A stretch of DNA of 8,801 bases from a candidate division WOR-3 bacterium (GTDB taxonomy: Bacteria; SDB-A), in contig JAFGSQ010000051.1 of the NCBI GenBank assembly GCA_016934535.1, forward strand, positions 1 through 8,801, given 5' to 3'. Made by a program: the position numbers and the translations under genes. Position 1 is the stretch's first letter, and every line of letters begins with the position of its first letter. Positions 1-7,021 of the stretch are shown here, one piece after another. The notes under the pieces were generated by a model. The model saw nothing but the letters and a program-made list of their open reading frames with translations. It was not told where the DNA came from and ran no database searches.

Positions 1-2756
1 CTGTTGTTGTAATTGCCGGTTTCGTTTCCGGAGAACATCGAATGAGTCGCGCTGTGCGAACGTCTCGTCGTGACGTGCCAGCATGTTGAACCCGTGTATG
101 TCCAGGTGTTGGCTCCTTCGAAATCCTCGTTGAATACGACTGAACCGATGCCGAGGGAAAATGTGTCATAATAGGCGTAGCCGCCGTCTCCCTGAACCAA
201 CAATTCGAATTCCGAGAAATATGGAGTGGGACATGTTGGCATGATGTATATTCTGTAAGCATTCTCCAGCTTGACGCTGTCGCCGGGATTTAACTGAGAG
301 TGATTTTGGATTGAATCCAACAGAACTATGTAAGGATCCTTGCTCAATGAATTGAGAACGGTATGCACGTTCTGAGCCGTACCGCTTCCTGCGTTCTTGA
401 TGTACGAACCGATTTCTACCGTGTCTCCGGGAAGGATTTCCGGGGGGCCGTAGTATCCCAGGACATTTATATCCGGAGCGTTGACGCTGATGTTGAAATT
501 AGACACCCAAGTGCTTTCTGTCGCTGTAACAGTTAGAGTCATTGGAATTGAATATCCGTCCGCAAGACCTGCATCAACACTGATGTTGAACGTCGTCGAG
601 CCTGCTGTGGAATCGTTTGAATTGATGTTTCCGTAACTGACCGTGTTCTGATTTACGGTTATGTTTGGATCGGCAGAACTGAGTGTCCCGACTGCATTGT
701 GTGCCGTCTGAGTTCCCCAGTTTTTGACCCAAACACTCATGTTGTATGTTGCACCGGGATTTACCTGTCCGTTGCCTGCCGGTATATATCTGAGATAACT
801 GACATAAGCGCCGCTCGAAATGACATAGATTCTTCCAAAATGAGGATTGAGATCATGACCGGTAACTGTGACGAGAAGAGAACATGGAGTCGAATTGCTG
901 ACATGAATTGTCGCCGATCCGGATGCATTTGTGTATCCTGTCCATGTTGAATCGTCATTTTTCAAGCATATCAGAGCGTCTTTGACAGGAGCCTTCGCCG
1001 TGTTGACCGTCATTTGAACATCTATTCCGCCGACAGGTATTGAAGACGGATAATTGACTGATATAGCGTTCGGATAATCGGTCCAGCCGTCAATAGAAGG
1101 GTCTCCGAACAGATTGTAAGCCTCGTAGTAATACTGCACGCTCGTGTTGTGTATATAAACTCCCAAAAGGCCGTAATCGTAAAAACCTCTCTCCCACGTA
1201 ATCGAAGAGTCGAACATGCCTTTAAAAACCCATCTTTCGAGAGTGTCATCTTCTGTCCAGTAAGAAGAGGGAGCGGAAGCCCAGAAACTGACACCGGCTT
1301 TATTTCCCGCTCTAATCCATGTCTCGGCAAAACACTCTGCGACTGACCACATTCCTGTATTGCATGCGTAGCTCATGACGATTGGATACTCGCTGACATT
1401 TGTCAGGGCGTTGACGTTAGCCTGAGAAAAAGATGGACCGTCGGCCCAGCTCGTTGTTCCGCCGTGACCTGAATAGACGCCCCACGAACGTCCGTCGTTG
1501 AAGGCGGCGCTGACCTGAGCAGTCGTCGCGCCGGAATAGTTCCAGAGCGTGTCGCACGCGAATCCGGCGGGACCCAAGAAATTCTGTATGACGTATCTGT
1601 GCGTTCCCTCAGTAATTGAATGATTGTCCGAGCTCGCCATGAAGACGGCTTTTTTGCACCATTCCGTGCCCTGTGTCCAGAGACTCGGCTGTTCGTAATT
1701 GAGTGTTTTGTTTATTATATTGGTCAACTGAGCGGCGTTGGTTACGGAAAATCTTCCGAGCCAAACGTCGTGAAATATATCTCCTCCCTGAAGCTGTCCG
1801 TAAGGGTGATCGGTGATTTCTCCCGAGGAGGATCCTGTGTAAGCGGGCATTTCGTTGTCGCCGATGAGAAGAACGTATGCCGGCGGTACGGGCCAGTTGT
1901 CGTAGGCGTTTTGTATGTATGCCTTTATGAGCGCGTTAGTCGAACCGGTCTGAGATTTCAAAGCGACTGTGACGTCATAGCCTTTTCTTTCTTTCCAAGC
2001 GATAAAATCCGTAAGACCTGAAACGAGAGCGTCAGGCACTATGATAAGATAGCCTATGGGGAGATCAGGATATGATTCTTCCCCGTACGCAAAAGCGTTG
2101 AGCATCATTTTTTTAATGAACTGTTCGTGCTGCCTGTTGTAATATCTTTCGTAGTTCAGTCTCGTCGCAGCCACATCAGATCCCGCCAAAACTAGCTCAA
2201 CGTCTATCCTGTCGCGCATGGTAAGTTTTCCCGAATAAGGTTCGTAGCGAACCGGATAGACTTCAATAGTAACAAACCTGTGTCCTCTTATGTACCCTTC
2301 GTCTGTTATTCTGGCAAGTTCTTCTCCGTAGACAGAGTTTTCTGAATAAGCCGCAATATCTATCGTAAATTCGACTTGAGCGCCGATTCTTTTTTCAAGA
2401 GACGGCTGATTGGGATAGACTCTATTCGTCAAAAACACGTCTTTTTCACCCGCACAAACGGCGTTCAAAGACACCTGAGCTCCTGTGGGGACCTCGACCA
2501 GGCGCCTTATGACAGGTATTTGAGGTTCGCCTATGCTCCCTGAAGGGTGCGTGTTTTCAATATTGACGACCGAGAAATTTTGTCCGTCTTCAACTGTTTT
2601 TGAAATATCTACACTGTTGAATTCGGCACTCAGTCCAATGGATGAAAAATTCGAATATATCGTCGTCATCCGTGTTTCAGTTGGCAGAAGGTCGTAAGCT
2701 TCCGCCGATAAAAGCAACGGAATCAACAACGAAAAAACCGATATGATTCTTTTCAC
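1..2756 (-). CDS. Secreted gingipain-like cysteine protease (peptidase family C25), C-terminus beyond window
   Basis: Partial: 918 codons are visible with no stop before the left edge. The start is GTG at 2756, with AGGAGG four bases upstream, and it opens a clear signal peptide (residues 1-20, cleavage near SAEA). Residues about 25-230 look like a gingipain-type propeptide region. The catalytic domain spans about 240-555: LLIGDNE (296-302), DVWLGR (330-335), GHG with His431, YACNTG with Cys465, and a terminal LFGDPS (549-554). The 34-residue His-to-Cys spacing and the local motifs match the gingipain His/Cys dyad. Then come an Ig-like module (about 560-645), two CARDB-like modules (about 648-757 and 760-865), and from 876 (NEDFEG) the start of a MAM/jelly-roll-like domain. 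The protein is inferred to be an exported endopeptidase. Substrate specificity cannot be read, and any type IX secretion tail would lie outside the window. It seems to have its own promoter rather than depending only on the foldase operon. Confidence 0.9.
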   Translation of the reverse strand, partial: MKRIISVFSLLIPLLLSAEAYDLLPTETRMTTIYSNFSSIGLSAEFNSVDISKTVEDGQNFSVVNIENTHPSGSIGEPQIPVIRRLVEVPTGAQVSLNAVCAGEKDVFLTNRVYPNQPSLEKRIGAQVEFTIDIAAYSENSVYGEELARITDEGYIRGHRFVTIEVYPVRYEPYSGKLTMRDRIDVELVLAGSDVAATRLNYERYYNRQHEQFIKKMMLNAFAYGEESYPDLPIGYLIIVPDALVSGLTDFIAWKERKGYDVTVALKSQTGSTNALIKAYIQNAYDNWPVPPAYVLLIGDNEMPAYTGSSSGEITDHPYGQLQGGDIFHDVWLGRFSVTNAAQLTNIINKTLNYEQPSLWTQGTEWCKKAVFMASSDNHSITEGTHRYVIQNFLGPAGFACDTLWNYSGATTAQVSAAFNDGRSWGVYSGHGGTTSWADGPSFSQANVNALTNVSEYPIVMSYACNTGMWSVAECFAETWIRAGNKAGVSFWASAPSSYWTEDDTLERWVFKGMFDSSITWERGFYDYGLLGVYIHNTSVQYYYEAYNLFGDPSIDGWTDYPNAISVNYPSSIPVGGIDVQMTVNTAKAPVKDALICLKNDDSTWTGYTNASGSATIHVSNSTPCSLLVTVTGHDLNPHFGRIYVISSGAYVSYLRYIPAGNGQVNPGATYNMSVWVKNWGTQTAHNAVGTLSSADPNITVNQNTVSYGNINSNDSTAGSTTFNISVDAGLADGYSIPMTLTVTATESTWVSNFNISVNAPDINVLGYYGPPEILPGDTVEIGSYIKNAGSGTAQNVHTVLNSLSKDPYIVLLDSIQNHSQLNPGDSVKLENAYRIYIMPTCPTPYFSEFELLVQGDGGYAYYDTFSLGIGSVVFNEDFEGANTWTYTGSTCWHVTTRRSHSATHSMFSGNETGNYNN

Positions 2757-2760
2757 TTTT

Positions 2761-2766
2761 CCTCCT
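2761..2766 (-). promoter_or_regulatory. Ribosome binding site fixing the GTG start of the C25 protease
   Basis: The minus strand reads AGGAGG, then AAAA, then GTG. The same AGGAGG-N4-start arrangement is seen at the 574-aa foldase gene. The site supports the GTG start at 2756 over the in-frame internal ATG codons, which would remove the signal peptide. Confidence 0.8.
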
Positions 2767-2797
2767 TCGTTTTACGAATAAGTTACCCCGTCAAAGG

Positions 2798-2826
2798 GGA
2801 ATACGATAGAACAAATAATTTGTCAA
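2798..2826 (-). promoter_or_regulatory. Candidate sigma70-type promoter for the C25 protease
   Basis: Seen: TTGACA (2826-2821) is a perfect -35 consensus. After a 17-base spacer comes TATTCC (2803-2798), which matches the -10 consensus at only three of six positions. Transcription would start near 2790 and give a leader of about 35 bases. It lies in the only gap in the window without a gene. The weak -10 box and the unknown sigma-factor preference of the host keep this tentative; the perfect -35 could be chance in AT-rich DNA. Confidence 0.45.
2811..2823. repeat. 13-bp palindrome overlapping the candidate -35 box
   Basis: ACAAATAATTTGT is a perfect inverted repeat with 6-bp arms around one central base. 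It overlaps the first three bases of the TTGACA box and part of the spacer, which is a typical place for a repressor operator. It is AT-rich and short, so chance is a real alternative. It lacks the GC-rich stem and T-run of an intrinsic terminator. Confidence 0.4.
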
Positions 2827-2834
2827 ATACTTTT

Positions 2835-3089
2835 TCAAAGATTGTCGCCGCTTTTTTCCAAATAAAGATTCACTTCGCTTTTCTTTACATTTTTTTTGGG
2901 AATTGAAACTATGCGGTATTTTTCTGAAACGGAAAAACGATCAATTTCGATAACATCGTTCTCTTTTATTTCTCTAGAAGGTTTTATCCTGTTTCCGTTA
3001 ATTTTTACAAGACCTTCCGTACATGCTTTGGCAGACATGGTTCTGCTTTTATATATGCATACAGAATCGAGGAAAACGTCAATTCTCAT
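2835..3089 (-). CDS. S4-domain RNA-binding protein, HslR/RqcP type
   Basis: An 84-residue protein. Residues 1-60 form an S4 fold as in Hsp15 (HslR) and RqcP: an opening MRIDVFLDSV, the basic KSRTMSAKAC helix (14-23), the turn GLVKINGNRIKPS (26-38), and the strand NDVIEID (44-50). A short lysine-rich tail follows. Family members bind 23S rRNA and tRNA on obstructed 50S subunits; RqcP works with RqcH in adding C-terminal tails to stalled chains, and HslR acts on dissociated 50S-nascent chain complexes. Which of the two roles applies here cannot be told. The ATG at 3089 gives the expected family N-terminus and overlaps the end of the upstream SurA-like gene by 11 bases. The ribosome site is weak (GGA just upstream), consistent with translational coupling. 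No terminator hairpin is evident after the stop. Confidence 0.85.
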   Translation of the reverse strand: MRIDVFLDSVCIYKSRTMSAKACTEGLVKINGNRIKPSREIKENDVIEIDRFSVSEKYRIVSIPKKNVKKSEVNLYLEKSGDNL

Positions 3090-4404
3090 TTTCCGGCTGT
3101 TTTGTCCTTTCCTCCAAATATACGGTTTCTTTTATTTCATTCAGCCAATTCTCAAGTGCTTTCTGCCTCTCTTTCAAAAGATATACTTCGGAGAGCTGTT
3201 CTTTGACTGATTCAAAAGATTCCGGCTCTCCCATAGTCAAACCTTCGAGGCTGATTACAATAAATCCGAAAGGCGACGGTATCGGTTCGGTGTATTCACC
3301 TGGTTCGAGCATATCCAGGATTGCCCTGACAGATATGTCAAGAGACTCTGCGGGAACTTCCCCGAGGTATCCTCCCTCGTCTTTCGAATACGGATCCTGT
3401 GAGTACTGTCTCGCCACGTCGTGGAAATCGGCTCCGCCGTCGAGAAGATTCATGACTGCCTCGACGTCTGCCAGCGTCTGCAATGTGTCTTCTCTGGTAG
3501 GCAGTAGAGAAAGAAATATCTCATAAACTCTCGCGCTGTCCGCCCATTTTGCCGGGACGTAAATTATGTGTATCCCTGCCACGCTCTGAGCCACGCCCAT
3601 TGTACCTGTCTCTATAGAAAATATAAGCCTTTCAAGCTCCGGTTCGGTTTCCCCTCTTCTGACAATGCCAATGTTTCCTCCGTTAATTCTCGCGTCAGGG
3701 TCATCGCTGTATATTGAAGCGAGACTTCTGAAATCTTCTCCCGAATTCAACGCCTGTAAAACAGCGTTTGCTTTACTGTTGACCTGCATCAGTTGTCTTT
3801 CGGAAGGGATGGGAGAGAGAATTATTCTAGAAAACCTGTACGAAACTGGCATGACAAGGCTGTCTTTTACGTCCTCGTAAAATTTTTCAAGCACTTCGTC
3901 TGAAACGAAATATTCATCGACATACGCCAGCCTTGGGTAATTGAAAGTTATATATCTTTCCGTAGCGATTTTAAAAAAGAACTCTCTGCGCATTATGTCT
4001 TTGGCGAGTGCCCAGTCAATTCCGGCTTCAGTAAAAAAAACATCCAGCGAATCAATCTGGGTCGAATCTCCGGTTATGTTTTCGGCCAAATTCGCGAGAA
4101 GCCCTGAAAACTCTTCGTCAACTGCTTCAGCGGATATATCCAGGACACCGCTCGTGTCTCCTGAATTGAGCACGAGAGAGATGTTTAAAAGACTTTGATA
4201 TCTTTCTCTTTCGAACTCATCCTGAAGCCTTTTGTTGGGCAGCTGTGAGCCGCCCATGAAAAGGACCGATGTTTTTATGTAAACGTCTAATTCCGATTGA
4301 CTGACAGCTTCTTTTTCGACAACGGCGATGATTCCGTCTGCGTTTGCAGAAATAACCGCATTCTGCAGGACTAATAATACGGCAATTAAGAGAGCGGTTT
4401 TCAA
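3079..4404 (-). CDS. surA: SurA-like periplasmic chaperone with two parvulin-type domains
   Basis: At 441 residues it is close to E. coli SurA (428) and has the same order of parts. The signal peptide is 1-22 (cleavage after SANA). The mature protein opens with DGIIAVVEKEAVSQSELD, the usual SurA start, followed by a helical chaperone region (about 24-185). Parvulin-like domain 1 is about 186-286, with NGGNIG (241-246) and GIHII (277-281). Domain 2 is about 291-388, with EGGYLG (343-348). A C-terminal helix (about 395-427) completes the SurA core. Domain 1 lacks the first parvulin histidine (FSRIIL instead of an HIL motif) and domain 2 lacks both, so PPIase activity is doubtful and a holdase/chaperone role is more likely. 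The start is TTG, sharing TTGA with the upstream stop; GCAGG lies three bases before it. No better in-frame start would keep the signal peptide. Unlike the three genes upstream it has no lipobox, so it should be soluble in the periplasm. Confidence 0.88.
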   Translation of the reverse strand: MKTALLIAVLLVLQNAVISANADGIIAVVEKEAVSQSELDVYIKTSVLFMGGSQLPNKRLQDEFERERYQSLLNISLVLNSGDTSGVLDISAEAVDEEFSGLLANLAENITGDSTQIDSLDVFFTEAGIDWALAKDIMRREFFFKIATERYITFNYPRLAYVDEYFVSDEVLEKFYEDVKDSLVMPVSYRFSRIILSPIPSERQLMQVNSKANAVLQALNSGEDFRSLASIYSDDPDARINGGNIGIVRRGETEPELERLIFSIETGTMGVAQSVAGIHIIYVPAKWADSARVYEIFLSLLPTREDTLQTLADVEAVMNLLDGGADFHDVARQYSQDPYSKDEGGYLGEVPAESLDISVRAILDMLEPGEYTEPIPSPFGFIVISLEGLTMGEPESFESVKEQLSEVYLLKERQKALENWLNEIKETVYLEERTKQPENEN

Positions 4405-5297
4405 TTGCCTGCTCTGAATTTAATACTGTCTTCGTAAACGGTAACGCTTCCGGCCATAAGAGTGTCGACGAAATTATTCAGATACTGATATTTGTTGAGT
4501 TCAGTCAGATACAGCATTATGTAGGGACGTATCTGTTCATACGGCGCCATCGGAGATTCAATGTATTTCTCGTTTATCACTTTCGCAATGAAATAACCGT
4601 CTCCGACACTGAACGGCTCGCTTACTTCACCCGTTTTCAGCTTCGCGACTGCTTCTTCAATGAGTTCCATGTTTGAATAAAGTCTTCTTATCCCTTCCAC
4701 AGTGTCGAGTCCGACAAGATTGGGAAGCATTGTGTCAGCCAAACCCGCCAAAATATCATCTCTCGCTATCGTCGCCATCGGTTCGCTGAAAAACTGGTAC
4801 AACACGACAATTTTTTCGTATTTTGTCTCTTCTTTCCAGCGTTCGTATGCGCTTCTGATCTCCCCTTCGGAAACCCCGGGCATTGACAGAGTCAATCTTT
4901 CAAGCACCATTTGAGACACAATTTGCCGGGTCGCATCGAAAGACATAAACAAGTACGTGGAGTCTTTCTCGTATCCTTCTTCAACTCCGATGTCGTAGAC
5001 CGCTTCTCTTGAAAGCCATGTTTGAAGCACGCTCGACACTATATCCGGAGGGAAGGTGTCGGGGTCAACTCCGAGCATGAATATCATGTAGGATCTGAAT
5101 GGAGCATATCTTACTTTTTTTCCGTTTACTGTGGCTATCAAAGTCGATGTGTCGTCATCCATAATAAAGCGCGTCTCGGACTGAATCTGTCCTGCGCTTC
5201 CGTTTTGCGTTCCGTTCTGTGTTCTGTCCTTGGAACAGGAAAACAGAACGACGGCAAAAAGCGAAAAGAAAATGATTTTTTTCAATTCACACCTCAT
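4401..5297 (-). CDS. Putative lipoprotein with SurA-like N-domain and degenerate parvulin-like region
   Basis: A 298-residue protein. A hydrophobic signal (about 6-18) ends in LFSC with Cys21 as the likely lipid-attachment site. A low-complexity tether with the tandem TQNGTQNG (27-33) follows. Residues about 52-160 are a SurA-N-like helical region: TLIATVNGKKVRYAPF (52-67), then a long helix leading to VSEGEIRSAYERW (142-154). Residues about 160-246 follow the parvulin outline (KYEKIVVLYQFF, LKTGEVSEPFSVGDGYFIAKV), but the glycine-rich GG-x-LG loop and both histidines are missing. A final helix follows (253-281). I infer a chaperone without PPIase activity in the same pathway as its neighbours. 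The ATG at 5297 overlaps the upstream TAA by one base. A TTG four codons later (5285) has GAGGTG four bases before it, the same spacing as neighbouring genes, and yields a cleaner MKKIIFF start; it may be the real one. Membership of the family rests on context as much as on sequence. Confidence 0.75.
   Translation of the reverse strand: MRCELKKIIFFSLFAVVLFSCSKDRTQNGTQNGSAGQIQSETRFIMDDDTSTLIATVNGKKVRYAPFRSYMIFMLGVDPDTFPPDIVSSVLQTWLSREAVYDIGVEEGYEKDSTYLFMSFDATRQIVSQMVLERLTLSMPGVSEGEIRSAYERWKEETKYEKIVVLYQFFSEPMATIARDDILAGLADTMLPNLVGLDTVEGIRRLYSNMELIEEAVAKLKTGEVSEPFSVGDGYFIAKVINEKYIESPMAPYEQIRPYIMLYLTELNKYQYLNNFVDTLMAGSVTVYEDSIKFRAGN
5283..5295 (-). promoter_or_regulatory. GAGGTG ribosome site and alternative TTG start for the 298-aa lipoprotein
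   Basis: The minus strand reads GAGGTG (5295-5290), TGAA, then TTG (5285-5283), in frame with the ATG at 5297. The four-base spacing equals that of the clear AGGAGG sites at 7026-7031 and 2761-2766. The ATG itself has only AGG six bases upstream. If used, the TTG gives a 294-residue protein starting MKKIIFF and leaves an 11-base gap to the upstream stop. Confidence 0.5.
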
Positions 5298-7021
5298 TAA
5301 TTGCCTATTATGGTCTGAAGTATTGCTTCGTAATTTGAAACCGTGTCGATTTTGAATTTATTTCTCAGGTCTTCGATTACGAGAAGCTTTATTGAATCTG
5401 TCTTGGATATCCTCATGTTGCCGTCAATTCTAGCCTTGACATCTTCAAAAGGAAGAAGCGTTTCGGGTATTACTTCCTCCAGCATAATTATAGCGAAAAG
5501 CCCGCTGTCGGCTGAAAACGGTTCTGAAATACTTCCAATTTCTGTCATCGAGAAAATCACCGAATCAAAAGCAGGGTATCTTCCCTGAGGGAACAAACCA
5601 AGTTTTCCGCCGCTTCTCGAAGAGAAGTGGATCGAATGCAGCTTAGCCAATGTGTCGAATCTCACCGTGTCTCCTCTGCGAAGCTGAGGAACTACCGCGT
5701 TGTTCAGCGAATCGAGCGTAGTCGTCTCAATCAGTCTCGCTCTTCTTCTTTCCGGAAGGGTGAATTCATCGGGATGGCCGTTGTAATATTCAACAAGGTC
5801 CTGATCGCCAATGACGACATTTTTCTTGATTGAGTCTTCAACAAATTGCCAGGAATAGGTTCTGTCGACCTGTGCGAAAACGTTTCTTTCGATCACGGGA
5901 AGCTTGTCTATGCGGATTTCCGCGGCCGCGGCGAGCAAAATGTCAGTCAATACTATGTTTTCGCAGTTTTTCCTGAACATAGCCGTATCTTCCGCGAAAT
6001 AAGGGAGTATCCATTTTCTTTCATCGATTTTTGTTTTAAGATCGCCCAGCGTGACCTGAACATTCCCGTAAGAAATGAAAAGGTAAGCTTTTTCTTCTTC
6101 CGAAAATTCAACCGGCGGAGGTCCGAAGGGATTTGAAGAACTTCCCTGCTCCATTTTTTGGTATAGCAGTGTCAGAGCGGGATCGTGTACCTGAATGTTG
6201 AACGCTGTTTTCAAACTGTCTATATAATCGTCGGCCAGCTGTCTCTGAAGTTCCTGCTGTTTCATCGCTTTGAGCTGCTCATAGGATTCTTCGAGAGGTC
6301 TTCTTCTTATATTTTCGCGAGCCGATATCCTGTATATCAAATGCCAACCGAAATCGGTTTTGACAGGCTGAGAAAGTTGTCCGTCGGACATCGAAAAAGC
6401 CGCATCCTCGAAAGGTTTGACCATTCTTCCCTTGGAAAAGTAATCAAGGTCTCCTCCTATAGGTTTTGTACCTTGGTCCTGGGAATAAAGCGTTACCATT
6501 TCGGTGAACAGGCTGTCTCTTTCGGCAGTTTCCCAATTGGCCTCGAGTACTTCGTAAATACTGTCGGCAAGGGCGCTGTCATTCAGAAGAATATGCTTGC
6601 ACCAAATTTCCTGAGCCATGTCTTCCCACAATTTGACTATTTCCAAAGAATCAATTACGGCTTTGTTAATGACGACCTGCCAGTATAACTCGCCCAATAT
6701 GCTGTTTTCTCTCGCCATTTCAATCGTGTAAACAGCTGTGCTGTCATCAAGCATACCTGCCGCCTGTGCTCCCAATCCCAGCATGTGAGTCTCGATTAGA
6801 TTGTCCATCACCTGAGTAAGCCTCATCATCGCTGTGTCGGGCGATTCACCTTCGTATGCGAAAAAATTAGCTCTGACTTCGACTATTCCAATTTCTCTTT
6901 TCATGTCTTTGTCGCCTATCGTAATCAACAGAGTGTCTCTGTCAATTACTTTAGGTTTTCCGGAGCAGGATGTCAGAATCAAGATTGCCGGAATAATCAG
7001 GATCGCCAGGCATTTTTTCAT
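5297..7021 (-). CDS. Lipoprotein peptidyl-prolyl isomerase with two SurA/parvulin-like halves
   Basis: A 574-residue protein whose signal ends in the lipobox LTSC (Cys19). First half: a SurA-N-like helical region (about 30-135), then a canonical parvulin domain (138-233) with WCKHILL (His143), IGGDLDYFSKGRMVKPFEDAAF-like core (188-209) and DFGWHLIY (His227). Both conserved parvulin histidines are present, so this is the best candidate for an active PPIase in the window. A charged helix (about 244-273) leads to the second half: another N-like region (about 305-420) and a degenerate parvulin domain (426-516) that keeps SGGKLG (470-475) but replaces both histidines. The second half aligns by eye with the second half of the neighbouring 554-aa protein (EFTLPER against LFTIPER; GGKLGLFPQGRY against GGDLGYVSRGRY), pointing to tandem duplication. 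The start ATG overlaps the upstream TGA as ATGA, with a strong AGGAGG four bases before. It probably acts as an anchored chaperone/isomerase for exported proteins. Confidence 0.88.
   Translation of the reverse strand: MKKCLAILIIPAILILTSCSGKPKVIDRDTLLITIGDKDMKREIGIVEVRANFFAYEGESPDTAMMRLTQVMDNLIETHMLGLGAQAAGMLDDSTAVYTIEMARENSILGELYWQVVINKAVIDSLEIVKLWEDMAQEIWCKHILLNDSALADSIYEVLEANWETAERDSLFTEMVTLYSQDQGTKPIGGDLDYFSKGRMVKPFEDAAFSMSDGQLSQPVKTDFGWHLIYRISARENIRRRPLEESYEQLKAMKQQELQRQLADDYIDSLKTAFNIQVHDPALTLLYQKMEQGSSSNPFGPPPVEFSEEEKAYLFISYGNVQVTLGDLKTKIDERKWILPYFAEDTAMFRKNCENIVLTDILLAAAAEIRIDKLPVIERNVFAQVDRTYSWQFVEDSIKKNVVIGDQDLVEYYNGHPDEFTLPERRRARLIETTTLDSLNNAVVPQLRRGDTVRFDTLAKLHSIHFSSRSGGKLGLFPQGRYPAFDSVIFSMTEIGSISEPFSADSGLFAIIMLEEVIPETLLPFEDVKARIDGNMRISKTDSIKLLVIEDLRNKFKIDTVSNYEAILQTIIGN

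Noticed and set aside
1620-2021. 133-codon plus-strand frame, with shorter ones at 699-950 and 1149-1346
   Set aside because: All lie inside the C25 protease gene, whose frame is open across 918 codons with catalytic motifs. The minus-strand frames at 761-958 and 1022-1330 are also out of frame with it.
2785-2798. CCCC-N6-GGGG inverted repeat as an intrinsic terminator for the operon
   Set aside because: It has only four pairs with a six-base loop and no following T-run on the minus strand (GTAACTT follows), so it is too weak to call a terminator.
3023-3526. 167-codon plus-strand frame, rich in serine
   Set aside because: It is antisense to the SurA-like and S4 genes, with low-complexity Ser/Arg composition and no recognisable domain.
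5200-5222. Short tandem repeat coding TQNGTQNG
   Set aside because: Only two copies inside a coding tether after the lipobox; reported with the gene rather than as a separate DNA repeat.
6185-6688. 167-codon open frame on the plus strand
   Set aside because: It is antisense to the canonical parvulin domain of the 574-aa protein; its open frame is a by-product of the coding strand.
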